A DNA stretch of 38,785 bases from Planctomycetota bacterium (GCA_020060765.1 JAGUZQ010000104.1:1-38785), one strand, 5' to 3'; shown: positions 15,051 to 24,275, counted from the stretch's first letter. Translations and numbers: made by a program. Notes: generated from the sequence alone by a model not told the origin.

Positions 15051-15674
15051 TTGACACAGATCAAGTTGTGCGGTTTAAAAAATCCTGAAGAAGTTGAACT
15101 AGCGGTTGCGCTTGGCGTAGACGCGGTGGGTTTTGTCTTGAGCAGGAGTCCCCGCCAGGTCAGTCCCGAAGTCTGTCGGCAACTGCGGAAACTGGTGCCG
15201 CCGACAATCAGGGTACATGGAGTCTTCGCAGCCGAACCGCAGGATTTTGTCAGGAAAATGCACGAACTCTGCCGACTCGACATTGTGCAGATTCACGGCA
15301 ATGAGGAAAATAGTGACTATTGGGACAGCCTCGCCGATCTGCCGGTCTTGCCTGCCTTGCAGGTGAAGGATGACAGGGTTTTACGCATTATCCAGGAGCA
15401 CTGTATCGATACAGTGCTGCTTGACACCTACGTTCCCGGCGTGGCGGGGGGTACGGGAGAGTGTTTCGACTGGGAAATCGCACGCCAGGCTGCGCGAATC
15501 TGTCGGGTGATTCTGGCCGGAGGATTGACGCCGGAAAACGTCGGATTGGCGATCAACGCCGCAAAACCTTGGATGGTAGACGTTTCCGGCGGAATAGAAA
15601 AAGAAAAAGGGGTGAAAGACCTGGCGAAAATGCGGAAATTTGTAGAAGCGGTAAAATCCGCGGCCAAAGGATAG
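15051..15674 (+). CDS. trpF: Phosphoribosylanthranilate isomerase TrpF
   Basis: TrpF converts N-(5'-phosphoribosyl)anthranilate to CdRP in tryptophan synthesis. The 207-residue product is a small TIM barrel with the signatures 'IKLCGLKNPEE' (catalytic Cys7), 'DAVGFVLSRSPRQVSPE', 'DIVQIHGNEE', 'VLLDTYVPGVAGGTGECFDW' (general-acid Asp) and 'VILAGGLTPENV' with 'VDVSGGIEKEKG' (phosphate binding). The start is TTG at 15051, preceded by a strong GGAGGAGG site; no in-frame ATG fits. It is a stand-alone gene with its own promoter; the only other trp gene in the window, trpD, is about 7 kb away on the other strand. Confidence 0.97.
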   Translation: MTQIKLCGLKNPEEVELAVALGVDAVGFVLSRSPRQVSPEVCRQLRKLVPPTIRVHGVFAAEPQDFVRKMHELCRLDIVQIHGNEENSDYWDSLADLPVLPALQVKDDRVLRIIQEHCIDTVLLDTYVPGVAGGTGECFDWEIARQAARICRVILAGGLTPENVGLAINAAKPWMVDVSGGIEKEKGVKDLAKMRKFVEAVKSAAKG

Positions 15675-15773
15675 AAGCCGACGTCGCCCTAAACCTTAAC
15701 TCATTTAAAGTAAATAGTTTACAGCAAAAACAATCTGGGTTTGTCTGATTGCATTTGGATAAGGTCAATTTTT

Positions 15774-15800
15774 TTGCCCAAATAACCGAAAATATATAAT
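15774..15800 (+). promoter_or_regulatory. Possible promoter of the beta-helix gene
   Basis: A perfect TATAAT (15795-15800) lies 15 bases after TTGCCC (15774-15779). The spacer is short. A 7-base inverted repeat, TCCGGCA...TGCCGGA, sits downstream in the leader at about 15818-15849. An AGGAG site lies eight bases before the ATG at 15894. Confidence 0.4.
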
Positions 15801-15893
15801 GTAATGTTTTTCCTCTTCCGGCAGAGTAAAGGGAGAAGAAATGCCGGATTCGACTGAATTAACAGAACAATTTTTACAATAGGAGATATTGTC

Positions 15894-18377
15894 ATGTGGA
15901 AAAGATTTGAATCTCTTCGAGGTTTTGCCGGGATTGCGGCTTTGCTGCTGGGGGTGATGCTGGTGCCGAGTGTGGCGCTGGCGCTGGATCCGACCGACGC
16001 GCCGCCGCTGCCCTTTCCCGACCGCAACAAGCTGGTCAAAGTGAAAAACATTTACGAACTGGCTGACGCGGTCAAGGATCTGTCGGAAAACGCCAATGTG
16101 ACCATCGCGCTGTATCCCAGCACCAAGACCTACAACCTGGAGGAACTGCCGGAAGGTGAAAGACGGCTCAATATCGGCACCTCCGCCCGCCCCGTCTCGC
16201 GCGTGACGATCCGCGGCTATTCCCAAGACCCGACTGATATCGTCCTCGACTGCTGGGATGCGGAGGAAGGGATAGGCATCTACATCCAGTATGCCAGCAA
16301 TATCAGGTTCGCCTACATGACGATTGCCGACGGCAGGTTTTACAGCGTCCTGATCAACCCGGAAAAAGTGACTTTCAGCATGTCTGGCTTTTATTTTTAC
16401 CGCTGCATCATCGTCAGCGCCGGGGGCGGTATATACGCACCAGACGGAGGCATCATGGTAGTCCGCGCCGACCTGAATAATAACCGCACGGTAAACCAGG
16501 GGCGTATCGAGTACTGCACCATCGGCTATCCGACCGGCTATTATGTCGGCTGGCCAACCTATATCTCAGGTGAGCTGCTGGACTCGTCGCACCCCACGGA
16601 CGGGAACGCCATCGGCGTGTATCTGGAAGGGGGCAGCGGCTGGAGTTTTCAGCATAACCTTTTCCTGAGAGTCTGCCCCCGACAAAAATGCGATGATTAT
16701 ACCGGATGGGACGTTAAACCCAGAAACGCGGCCATTTTCCTCACCAAGGGTGCCAACGACATCACTATCGACTCCAACTGGTTCGTGAACTGCGAAGTGG
16801 CTATCGCCTCCGGCGGCCGGGACGAGAACGACGGAAGCTTTACGACATACGGCTCCACGACCGAATGCGCTGTCACCAAGCTGGATATTAAAAACAACAT
16901 GATCAACCGCGACATGAAAACGATCACTCCTCCGCAGACAGGCCCGATACCGACCTGGCAAGGGAACCATCCTATCTGGGGCGGATGGGTTGACGATTTC
17001 ACCCCGGTGATACTGTACGACGCGAAACAAGCCAACATATACCATAACACAATCCGCGTTCCCGATGGCCGTCTGGCTAATGCCATTGAGATGCGGGGGC
17101 TTGACAGCGGCCAGAATTATATCAAGAACAACCTCGTCTCGGCTCCGATTTATTTTCTCGACAGAGCCACCGGCGTGAAGGTGGACAATTATGAAGGCGC
17201 GTTCCCGACGTTTACCAGTTCACAGGGTGATACCATAAGCACCTTTTTCGTCACCAACTACTACGACCAGGACGCCGTTAACGACAAGCCCCTGTGGACC
17301 CATCCTGATCTGCATCTCAACGCCCCTGGGCAGTTTACCACCCTGCTGAACGAGTTTATTTCGCCTATTGACCCGATGAATCCACATTTGTATCCCACCT
17401 TGGTAAACGTTTCCGGCACCGAAGCGGTGATCGACAAGGTGCCGGTTCTTGCCGATGCCGGATCGGATTACGACCGTGGCGCACGCCCCTTCGCCTATCC
17501 CGCCGAGGGATCTTCGGTAGAACTGGAGGTTTATCTGCCCCCTGTCAAGCATTACGCCAATTCCTACGGCGGCGAAAGCACTGCTGTCTACACCGTTTAC
17601 AAGCCTTGGTATCCGTATGGTATCGCAGGCGTTAAATTCATTGGTCCCCGCTCTCCAAACACTGCAAATTGGGGAACGGTAGCTTATGAGAATGAGGAAC
17701 CAACTACTTACCTTGAGCAACCGCTGATCATGCCTGACGGCTCACCCAATCCGCTTGGCGCCATACATTCCGCTACGCCGGACGGCGGCAATCTGGCTCG
17801 CGCCCCGTGGATAGCCGGGCGCACACGCGCCTCCACCAGGGATATGTATGCCTCCAACGTCCGCAATCCCGAGCCGTATTACAAGTGGGTCTTTACCAAT
17901 CCCGCATACGATTCGGTTCTTGGCCTTAACGCAGTTGACGATAAAAACACCTGTAAGGTCGTGCCGGCCAGCTCCACCCGGCTGGCTGATTACGGTGCCG
18001 ACGAATGGGGCACGGGCAGGGTTCCCGGCTCTGGCGCCACCCCTGGCAAAACCAAGGGCAACTTTCCCGACAACGAACTGCGCTGGCGCAAGCGCTCAAG
18101 CGGCAACACCCCCTCCAACGATTCTGATTACATGACAGAAAGCCAGTACCAGAGCGCGGTGATTAAATTGCGGGAGGAACGAGAAACCGAGACGGAAGAA
18201 GCCACTCGCGACAGTGAAACGGTGGATGAGTTGCGCGACATTTACAACCAGGCCAGGGAAAATGCCGGCACCAACACCAATGCGCCCAAGCCTAAGAGCG
18301 GTGACTCGGAAAAACTGGAAGTCAGACCGCGCGCAGGTGACGACGGCAGAGATGCCGGAACCGGCATGGGCAACTGA
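15894..18377 (+). CDS. Secreted right-handed parallel beta-helix protein
   Basis: The 827-residue product has a signal peptide (AALLLGVMLVPSVALA, cleaved near residue 30). A long region at about 60-450 follows, with the short, N-rich strand-turn pattern of right-handed parallel beta-helices ('SNIRFAYMTIADGRFY', 'WSFQHNLFLRVC', 'NDITIDSNWFVNCEVAI', 'KLDIKNNMINRD', 'ANIYHNTIRVP'). Such folds occur in pectate-lyase-like and other polysaccharide-active or surface proteins. No catalytic set can be named. The part at 450-750 is unassigned. The last ~70 residues form a highly charged helix and tail (EERETETEEATRDSETVDEL) that looks disordered. It has its own leader and a strong terminator, so it is a single-gene unit. 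Confidence 0.75.
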   Translation: MWKRFESLRGFAGIAALLLGVMLVPSVALALDPTDAPPLPFPDRNKLVKVKNIYELADAVKDLSENANVTIALYPSTKTYNLEELPEGERRLNIGTSARPVSRVTIRGYSQDPTDIVLDCWDAEEGIGIYIQYASNIRFAYMTIADGRFYSVLINPEKVTFSMSGFYFYRCIIVSAGGGIYAPDGGIMVVRADLNNNRTVNQGRIEYCTIGYPTGYYVGWPTYISGELLDSSHPTDGNAIGVYLEGGSGWSFQHNLFLRVCPRQKCDDYTGWDVKPRNAAIFLTKGANDITIDSNWFVNCEVAIASGGRDENDGSFTTYGSTTECAVTKLDIKNNMINRDMKTITPPQTGPIPTWQGNHPIWGGWVDDFTPVILYDAKQANIYHNTIRVPDGRLANAIEMRGLDSGQNYIKNNLVSAPIYFLDRATGVKVDNYEGAFPTFTSSQGDTISTFFVTNYYDQDAVNDKPLWTHPDLHLNAPGQFTTLLNEFISPIDPMNPHLYPTLVNVSGTEAVIDKVPVLADAGSDYDRGARPFAYPAEGSSVELEVYLPPVKHYANSYGGESTAVYTVYKPWYPYGIAGVKFIGPRSPNTANWGTVAYENEEPTTYLEQPLIMPDGSPNPLGAIHSATPDGGNLARAPWIAGRTRASTRDMYASNVRNPEPYYKWVFTNPAYDSVLGLNAVDDKNTCKVVPASSTRLADYGADEWGTGRVPGSGATPGKTKGNFPDNELRWRKRSSGNTPSNDSDYMTESQYQSAVIKLREERETETEEATRDSETVDELRDIYNQARENAGTNTNAPKPKSGDSEKLEVRPRAGDDGRDAGTGMGN

Positions 18378-18398
18378 TTCTGTTTTTCACCCAACCAG

Positions 18399-18427
18399 AG
18401 GCAGCCGGAAAACGGCTGCCTTTTTTT
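18399..18427 (+). terminator. Rho-independent terminator after the beta-helix gene
   Basis: A perfect 9-base stem AGGCAGCCG/CGGCTGCCT with a GAAAA loop is followed by seven T, 22 bases after the stop codon. Confidence 0.92.
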
Positions 18428-18518
18428 GTGAAAAGCGTTGCATAATGCCAGTTGAGAGTTATCTTTAAGGACTGAGGAATTTTCTTTTTTGCCCCTGTTC
18501 TCCGGGAATAAGGAAAAT

Positions 18519-19106
18519 ATGTCCAAATTCAGGCATACCATCCGATTTCTGAAAGAGTTCGTGCGCAGCCCCCGCGCGACGGGAGCGGTGGCGCCGAGTT
18601 CCCGGTTTCTGGCGAAAAAAATGCTGGACTGGATGGAGCTGGAAACCGTAGAAACGGCGCTGGAGTACGGCCCCGGCACCGGCAGCTTTACCAGCGAAAT
18701 CCTCGCCCGCCGCAAGCCCGGCGCGCGCGTACTGGCGGTGGAACTGAACGAAGGTTTTGTCCAGGCTCTGCGCGACAGACACCCGGAACTGGAAGTCGCC
18801 CACGATTCGGTGGAAAACATCCGCTACATCTGCGACCAGGCCGGCATCGCCGAAGCCGATTGCGTCGTCAGCGGCCTGCCCTGGGCGGTCTTTCCCGACG
18901 ATCTGCAGAACCGGATTCTCGACGCCATGATGACGGTGCTGAAACCCGGCGGCAGGTTCGCCACCTTCGCCTACATCCACGCGCTGCACCTGCCTCCGGC
19001 GAAGAAATTCCGCGACAAGCTGGAAAAGCATTTTTCCCGGGTGAGTGCCAGCGAAACCGTCTGGCTCAATTTCCCTCCCGCCATCTGTTATCAGTGTGTG
19101 CGCTGA
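18519..19106 (+). CDS. Class I SAM-dependent methyltransferase, PmtA/KsgA-like
   Basis: The 195-residue product has the SAM-binding motif I 'ALEYGPGTGSFTSEIL', motif II 'VLAVELNEGF', and a motif IV 'VVSGLPWAVFP'. The last resembles the 'S-G-L-P' of bacterial phospholipid N-methyltransferases (PmtA) more than the 'N-L-P-Y' of KsgA. The N-terminal 'FVRSPRATGAVAPSSRFLAK' is also typical of the PmtA-like family. Likely substrate: phosphatidylethanolamine or another membrane amine, by family resemblance only. The start is ATG 18519, with AAGGA five bases upstream; the TTG at 18489 has no such site. leuB follows 34 bases later, possibly in the same transcript although the functions are unrelated. 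Confidence 0.75.
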   Translation: MSKFRHTIRFLKEFVRSPRATGAVAPSSRFLAKKMLDWMELETVETALEYGPGTGSFTSEILARRKPGARVLAVELNEGFVQALRDRHPELEVAHDSVENIRYICDQAGIAEADCVVSGLPWAVFPDDLQNRILDAMMTVLKPGGRFATFAYIHALHLPPAKKFRDKLEKHFSRVSASETVWLNFPPAICYQCVR

Positions 19107-19140
19107 TCCGTCATCATCATTTTCCATAAGGATACCGATC

Positions 19141-20220
19141 ATGGGCAAGAGTTACAACATCGCAGTTATGCCGGGCGACGGCACCGGGCCGGAAGTCGTG
19201 GGCGAGGCGGTCAAGGTGCTGTCCGCCGCCGAAAATAAATTCGGTTTCACCCTCAACAAGACCACCTTCGACCTCGGCGGCGAACGCTATCTCAAAACCG
19301 GCGACATCCTGCCGGACAAGGATTTCGCCGAATTGAAAAAGAACGACGCCATCCTCCTCGGGGCGGTCGGGCACGTGAATGTGAAGCCCGGCATTCTCGA
19401 ACGCGGGCTGCTGCTGAAGATCCGGTTCGAACTGGATCAGTACATCAATCTCCGGCCGGTGAAACTTTTCCCCGGCGTCGAGTCGCCGATCCGGGGCAAG
19501 GGTCCAAAAGAAATCGACTATACTGTGGTGCGGGAAAACACCGGCGGCCTCTACACCGGTTTCGGCGGCGTCGCGATGAAGGGCACCCCGCACGAAGTGG
19601 CGGAGCAATGTATGGTCTATAACCGCCACCAGGTCGAGCGCTGCCTGCGTTTCGCCTTCGAGTACGCGCGGAAACACGGCAAGAAGGCGCGCGGAGTGGG
19701 CGAGAACAACACCCTCGCGCTGATCGGCAAGACCAACGTGCTGGTGTACGTGTTCGACCTGTGGGAGCGCGCCTTCCACGAAATCGGCGAACAGGATTAT
19801 CCCGACGTCAAGCGCGAGTATTATCACGTCGACGCCACCTGCCTGTACATGGTGACCAATCCCGAATGGTTCGACGTGCTGGTGACGACCAACATGTTTG
19901 GCGATATCATCACTGACCTCGGCGCGATCACGCAGGGTGGTCTGGGCGTGGCGGCGGGCGGCAACATCAACCCCTCAGGACTCAGCATGTTCGAGCCCAT
20001 CGGCGGCACCGCGCCTTCCTGGACCGGCAAGAACGCCATCAACCCCATCGCCGCTATCGGCGCGGGCGCAATGATGCTGCAACACCTAGGCGAAACTGAA
20101 GCTGCGGCAGCGATCGAAAACGCCATCCGCCAGACAACGCCGAAGATGAAAAGCCAGCTCGCCAACCAGATGGGCTTCACCACCACCCAGGTCGGCGACC
20201 TGGTCGCGGCTGCGGTCTAA
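19141..20220 (+). CDS. leuB: 3-isopropylmalate dehydrogenase LeuB, actinobacterial-type
   Basis: LeuB oxidises and decarboxylates 3-isopropylmalate with NAD in leucine synthesis. The 359-residue product shows 'VMPGDGTGPEVVGEAVKVL', 'LLLKIRFELDQYINLRPVKL' (substrate-binding arginines), 'YTVVRENTGGLYTGFGG', 'NMFGDIITDLGA' (metal-binding aspartates) and 'FEPIGGTAPSWTGKNAINPI'. The 'LLLKIRFELDQYINLRPV' form resembles LeuB of actinobacteria rather than the enteric 'LLxLRxxLxLFANLRP' type. Related decarboxylating dehydrogenases (tartrate, isocitrate) are less likely given this segment. The start is ATG 19141, with AAGGA eight bases upstream. No other leu genes are in the window. A long hairpin follows the stop. 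Confidence 0.85.
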   Translation: MGKSYNIAVMPGDGTGPEVVGEAVKVLSAAENKFGFTLNKTTFDLGGERYLKTGDILPDKDFAELKKNDAILLGAVGHVNVKPGILERGLLLKIRFELDQYINLRPVKLFPGVESPIRGKGPKEIDYTVVRENTGGLYTGFGGVAMKGTPHEVAEQCMVYNRHQVERCLRFAFEYARKHGKKARGVGENNTLALIGKTNVLVYVFDLWERAFHEIGEQDYPDVKREYYHVDATCLYMVTNPEWFDVLVTTNMFGDIITDLGAITQGGLGVAAGGNINPSGLSMFEPIGGTAPSWTGKNAINPIAAIGAGAMMLQHLGETEAAAAIENAIRQTTPKMKSQLANQMGFTTTQVGDLVAAAV

Positions 20221-20233
20221 ATTACGCAAACTC

Positions 20234-20262
20234 AATCCGGAGAGGCTTTGCCTCTCCGGATT
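20234..20262 (+). terminator. Perfect hairpin after leuB, possible terminator without T-tract
   Basis: A perfect 13-base stem (AATCCGGAGAGGC and its complement) with a TTT loop begins 14 bases after the leuB stop. No run of T follows, so termination would be weak or depend on Rho; it may instead protect the mRNA 3' end. It sits between convergent leuB and the SGNH gene and could serve both. Confidence 0.5.
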
Positions 20263-20307
20263 ATAGTCTCCAGTTGACAGTGATTATTTGCAAATATCCA
20301 GCTACCA

Positions 20308-21066
20308 TCAGGCGAGGCTGTCCATCAGAGTCCGTACCTCCTGCGCCCGCGCGAAGCGGCTCTTCATACAGTCGTCGAATTCAGCGGTTGCGACTTTTCC
20401 TCCCAGCCAGTCCACGACGTCCAGCCCCCACACCATGTTGCCCAGCGGGTTTACGTGCATCGCGTCGCGCATCAGGCTGAGGTACGTTTGAGAATCGGCA
20501 GCACGCAGCCTGCTCCACCTGGAAAGGTTATCGATCAAACAGGTGCCGGTCGCGGCGGCCACCTTGCGGGTGACGTTCATATAGTCATAAAAACTGTCGG
20601 CTCGCGCCTGCTGTCCTTCCCGCGCCAAGGCGTCCCGGTCGATTTCGTAATAAGTCTGAAGAATAACTGTGCAGCCTGCCAATGCGGCCAGGCGCGAAAC
20701 CAGTTCTTTGAGATTATTCTCGAAGTCGGCCAGGGAAATATTTCTCTCCGGATTGCAATCGTTGCCGCCCAGGGTGAGAAAAACCACGTTGGGGTTATAG
20801 GACAAGGCGTCGCGCTCGAAACGTTGCTTCACGTCGGCGGTAGTCTGGCCGCAGACGCCGCTGTTGATGGTATGGTGGACGCGGCCGTAAGCGCCGTGAA
20901 TACCGAGGTCGATCCAGTCCACCCAGTTGAGGCAACCGGCGGAATGATGCGCGCGCTCGGTGTTGGAGGAGCCGAGGGCAATGATGCGGGTCATGCTCTC
21001 GCTTCGCAGTCGGGCGACGATTTTGGCCAAGGCGTTGGAATTGTTTTCATTGACGAAGTCAGACAT
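20308..21066 (-). CDS. SGNH/GDSL-type hydrolase with a GSS nucleophile motif
   Basis: The 252-residue product carries the SGNH blocks: 'IIALGSSNTER' (block I, probable nucleophile S34), 'SGVCGQTT' (block II), 'TLGGNDCNP' (block III, N102) and 'RDAMHVNPLGN' (block V, D201 and H204). These are the residues of serine esterases/lipases acting on ester bonds of lipids or acetylated sugars. Block I has G-S-S instead of the usual G-D-S, with the serine kept. No signal peptide is seen, so it should be cytoplasmic. The start is ATG 21066 with GGGAGAG just upstream; an extension to 21159 lacks a site. The substrate cannot be deduced. Confidence 0.88.
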   Translation of the reverse strand: MSDFVNENNSNALAKIVARLRSESMTRIIALGSSNTERAHHSAGCLNWVDWIDLGIHGAYGRVHHTINSGVCGQTTADVKQRFERDALSYNPNVVFLTLGGNDCNPERNISLADFENNLKELVSRLAALAGCTVILQTYYEIDRDALAREGQQARADSFYDYMNVTRKVAAATGTCLIDNLSRWSRLRAADSQTYLSLMRDAMHVNPLGNMVWGLDVVDWLGGKVATAEFDDCMKSRFARAQEVRTLMDSLA

Positions 21067-21189
21067 GAATTCTCTCCCATGATGAGCTGTAACCGGAAAT
21101 CCGCAAACGCCGGGAGCGCAATGAGTATATGTTCCAAGCTCGTTTGCGAGAGACGGCACTATGCCACCTCTTAAAAAATATCTCGCCCG

Positions 21190-22113
21190 CTACCTTGCAA
21201 GTCGCGCGGCGATAATCGAATCCAGCAGCAATTGCTGGAAATGAAAAATCAGGCAGACCATGATTCCCGCCCCGGCGGAAAGTTCCAGCGCGGCGAAGAC
21301 GCTCAACGCCACCGGCAGGGTCTTTTGCGAGGCCGTGAACAGAATCGCAATCCGGTCGCCGCGCGGCAGCTTCAGCGCCTGCCCCACGCCAGCCGCCAAC
21401 CCCAGCAGCGACAGGTGCACCAGCAGCGCCCCGGCCAGAACCAGGAAAAACGAGGACGCGGAAAAGGCAAGCAACACTCCCGAAGACTTCGATAGCGAAA
21501 GCCAAACCGCGCCGATAACGCAGGCGGTGGCGAGATAGTTGAGGTCAAACGGGGGGGTGCGGTTGCGCAGAAGAAAGTTCAGCAACTTGCCGCAGGCCAG
21601 CGGCAGCAACACCAGCAGCGCCAGTTTAGCCAGCAGTTGCAGCGGCGACACTGCGCCCGCGCCTCCAACCCGGAGCGCGGCCTGCAACGCGAAGGGGATC
21701 GACACGATTCCGCCCAGGTTCAGCCCCACCGTCAGCAGCAACGCCAGCAAGACGTTGCCGCCCGCCACCTGCGTCAGCACCACCGCCGAGGACAGCGTAC
21801 AAGGCACTGACGACATCACGGCCAGTCCCGTGGCCAGTTCCGGCGGCAGGTGCAGCAGGCGCGCGAACAACACCGCCAGCGTCGGCGCAACCGCCAGATT
21901 GAGCAGCAGCACAAGAACAAGAACCAGCACGAACCGGCGGTTGAATTCGAGTTCGGACAAGCGCACGGAGTAACCGTTGATGATAAATATCGACACGACC
22001 AGGGCGGTCATCAAACCCAGGTCTTTCAGACACGAACCCGGCTCCGGCCACGCCAAGGAAACCAGAATGCTGAACACTATTCCCGCAGGCAGGAAGATTT
22101 GCTTGAAAGTCAC
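21190..22113 (-). CDS. Bile acid:sodium symporter (SBF/YfeH-like) family membrane protein
   Basis: The 307-residue product is very hydrophobic, with about nine to ten membrane segments. It carries the 'SSVPCTLSSAVVLTQVAGGN' segment, characteristic of the SBF-like/YfeH branch of the bile acid:sodium symporter superfamily, and a later 'FTASQKTLPVALSVFAAL' segment that matches the second half of the same fold. Transported substrates in this branch are mostly unknown organic anions. The start is GTG 22113, 15 bases after the trpD stop, so it is probably translated from the trpD mRNA. A functional link to tryptophan synthesis is not evident. Confidence 0.85.
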   Translation of the reverse strand: MTFKQIFLPAGIVFSILVSLAWPEPGSCLKDLGLMTALVVSIFIINGYSVRLSELEFNRRFVLVLVLVLLLNLAVAPTLAVLFARLLHLPPELATGLAVMSSVPCTLSSAVVLTQVAGGNVLLALLLTVGLNLGGIVSIPFALQAALRVGGAGAVSPLQLLAKLALLVLLPLACGKLLNFLLRNRTPPFDLNYLATACVIGAVWLSLSKSSGVLLAFSASSFFLVLAGALLVHLSLLGLAAGVGQALKLPRGDRIAILFTASQKTLPVALSVFAALELSAGAGIMVCLIFHFQQLLLDSIIAARLAR

Positions 22114-22128
22114 GGTGTTTTCCAGCAG

Positions 22129-23136
22129 TTATGAACTTGAAATGGCGGCCAGTTTTTCCAGCGCGGCGGCGGCTTGGCCGGAATCGATCGACTCGGCGGC
22201 GGCGGCGATTCCCTCCATCATGTCCTCGGTCTTGCCAGCGACGTAGATCGCCGCGCCGGCGTTGAGCAACACCACGTCGCGGGGCGCGCCGGATGCGCCG
22301 GAGAGAATGCTGCGGATAACCTGCGCGCTTTCTTCGGAGCCAGACACGGTAAGCGCCTCCGGGCGCGCGCGTTTGAAATCGTAATCCTCCGGTGCGATCA
22401 CGTATTCGCAGACCTCTCCGTCTTTCAGTTCCGCAACAGTGGTTTCTTCGCAGACTGTAATTTCATCCAGCCCGTCGTGTCCGTGCACGACCATAGCCCT
22501 TACCGACCCGAGTTCCTTCAATACCAGCGCGAGGGTAGGCGCCAGCACAGATTCGTACACTCCCAGCAACTGCCGTTTCGCCCCGGCGGGATTGGTGAGA
22601 GGCCCCAGAATATTGAAAATGGTGCGTATGCCTATTTCACGGCGGGGGCCGATGGCGTGTTTCATCGCCCCGTGCAGCAGCGGCGCGAAGAGGAAACCGA
22701 TGCCGGCTTCGGCGATGCAGCGTTCTACCCGGGCAACCTCGGCCTCGATGTTCACGCCCAGCGCGCGCAATACGTCGGAACTGCCGGAGCCGGAACTGAC
22801 CGAGCGGTTGCCGTGCTTGGCCACCGTCACGCCCGCGCCCGCAGCCACCAGCGCGACGGCAGTGGAGATGTTGAAGGTGCCAGCCGAATCGCCACCGGTG
22901 CCGCAGGTGTCGATCACGCCTTCCGGTGCGCGGATCGGCGTGGCTTTTTCCCGCATGATTTCGGCGCAACCGGCGATCTCCTCCACCGACTCGCCCTTGG
23001 CGCGCAGCCCCGCCAGGAAAAAACCGATCTGCGCGCCAGTGCAATTGCCTTCCATTATTTCCCGCATCACGGCGGCGGCCTCGGAGCGGGTGAGATCCTC
23101 GCCCTCGACGATTTTCTGTAACGCGCTTTTCAGCAT
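22129..23136 (-). CDS. trpD: Anthranilate phosphoribosyltransferase TrpD
   Basis: TrpD joins anthranilate and PRPP in tryptophan synthesis. The 335-residue product has the canonical 'IDTCGTGGDSAGTFNISTAV' PRPP loop, 'KHGNRSVSSGSGSSDVL' and 'LGPLTNPAGAKRQLLGVY', plus 'VVHGHDGLDEIT'. Length and motifs are typical. The ATG at 23136 has AGGAG five bases upstream; a longer reading to 23247 lacks a site and overlaps the preceding gene. It sits in the middle of an operon with an upstream membrane protein and a downstream symporter-like protein, far from trpF. Confidence 0.97.
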   Translation of the reverse strand: MLKSALQKIVEGEDLTRSEAAAVMREIMEGNCTGAQIGFFLAGLRAKGESVEEIAGCAEIMREKATPIRAPEGVIDTCGTGGDSAGTFNISTAVALVAAGAGVTVAKHGNRSVSSGSGSSDVLRALGVNIEAEVARVERCIAEAGIGFLFAPLLHGAMKHAIGPRREIGIRTIFNILGPLTNPAGAKRQLLGVYESVLAPTLALVLKELGSVRAMVVHGHDGLDEITVCEETTVAELKDGEVCEYVIAPEDYDFKRARPEALTVSGSEESAQVIRSILSGASGAPRDVVLLNAGAAIYVAGKTEDMMEGIAAAAESIDSGQAAAALEKLAAISSS

Positions 23137-23150
23137 GATAGCTCCTAATA

Positions 23151-24191
23151 TTACCCGCGCGACTCCAGGTCTTCCCGGGCAGGTTCCGACACTTCCGGCA
23201 ATTGCTCCGGCACCGCAGGCGAAAGTTTTCCGTCCTTTTTCTGGCACAGGTAAAAATACAGCGCCATCACCGCCGCCGTCAGCAAGAACAAAACCAGCAA
23301 ACCCAGCACCAGCGCAACTGGCGCGAACACGATCAGCAACAGATAATATCCCCAGCCGCGCGCGGGAGCGGGATTTTCCGCCAGCCAGCGGGTTTCGATT
23401 TTTACATTGCCCGCGCCGTCGCCGACCAGTTCAAAACCGACCAAGGCTTCCTCGCGCAAATGTTCCCGCGCAACAGCGGCATAACCGGTTTTTTCCGCCG
23501 ATCTCTCCCGGTCGGCCAGCCACGCGGCAAACGGTTTCAGTCTGACCACACCGCAGGCGAGAACTCCTTCCCGCAATTCCGGCGCCTGGAAAAAATCTCC
23601 GCCACCAGTTTCCTGCCCGGTCACCAGCGCGAAGCGGAGCAAATCCCGATCCGGCGTCACCACCAGGATTCTGTCAAAAGCCCTGAGCCAGACAAACGAC
23701 CCGTCGGCGAGGGTGAGCCGGTCTATCAGCAATCCCTCCACTGTCCCCGAAGACCAGGAACTGTTGAGGGATTCCCGCAAGATGTCAAGGATACGCGCCG
23801 GTTCTCGGGTCTCCAGCGCCGCGATCCAGTCCGGCTTTCCTTCCGCGCCGGTAGCGAAGGCAAGCGAGACGCGCCTGATCTGTTTTCTGATATCGTTCAC
23901 GTCACGCAGGCTGAGCGAGCCGACAGTGGCGGTAATTTTTCCGTGCAGCAGCAATTCGGATTCGCGCCCCGCCTTCGCCGCGTCTTTCCACATGCCCAGC
24001 GACTCGCACGCCTGCAAGATCGCGTCGGGCGAGGACGTCTCCAGCAACAGGATGGAATCCGGCGGCGCGAACCGGCGCAGGTCAGGCGCGTCTTTCCGCT
24101 CAGACCAGAGCCACGGCCACGCCAATAAAATCAAAACCAGCAACAGGCAGCCTAATTTGCCCGAGCCCTGATTCAATCCGCCCCCAGACAT
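23151..24191 (-). CDS. Membrane-anchored protein of unknown function
   Basis: I do not recognise this family. The 346-residue product has an N-terminal membrane segment (LGCLLLVLILLAWPWLW, about 15-31), a ~240-residue extracytoplasmic domain, a second membrane segment (about 285-320, YYLLLIVFAPVALVLGLLVL) and a short acidic tail (PEQLPEVSEPAREDLE). The extracytoplasmic part has repeated short strand patterns ('PDSILLLETSSPDAIL', 'DRILVVTPDRDLLRFAL'), reminiscent of DUF3352-like domains, but I cannot assign it. The start is ATG 24191 with AGGAG five bases upstream. trpD follows after 14 bases, in an operon. Confidence 0.6.
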   Translation of the reverse strand: MSGGGLNQGSGKLGCLLLVLILLAWPWLWSERKDAPDLRRFAPPDSILLLETSSPDAILQACESLGMWKDAAKAGRESELLLHGKITATVGSLSLRDVNDIRKQIRRVSLAFATGAEGKPDWIAALETREPARILDILRESLNSSWSSGTVEGLLIDRLTLADGSFVWLRAFDRILVVTPDRDLLRFALVTGQETGGGDFFQAPELREGVLACGVVRLKPFAAWLADRERSAEKTGYAAVAREHLREEALVGFELVGDGAGNVKIETRWLAENPAPARGWGYYLLLIVFAPVALVLGLLVLFLLTAAVMALYFYLCQKKDGKLSPAVPEQLPEVSEPAREDLESRG

Positions 24192-24275
24192 ATTTTCTCC
24201 TACCATTACACCAGCTATGCCTTCACGTCACGACTAAAGAATAACTTATATCGGTTTTACCGCAACGGAAAAGGT

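Noticed and set aside
23137..23247. N-terminal extension of trpD
   Set aside because: It overlaps the preceding gene, has no ribosome binding site, and TrpD homologues start at the chosen ATG.
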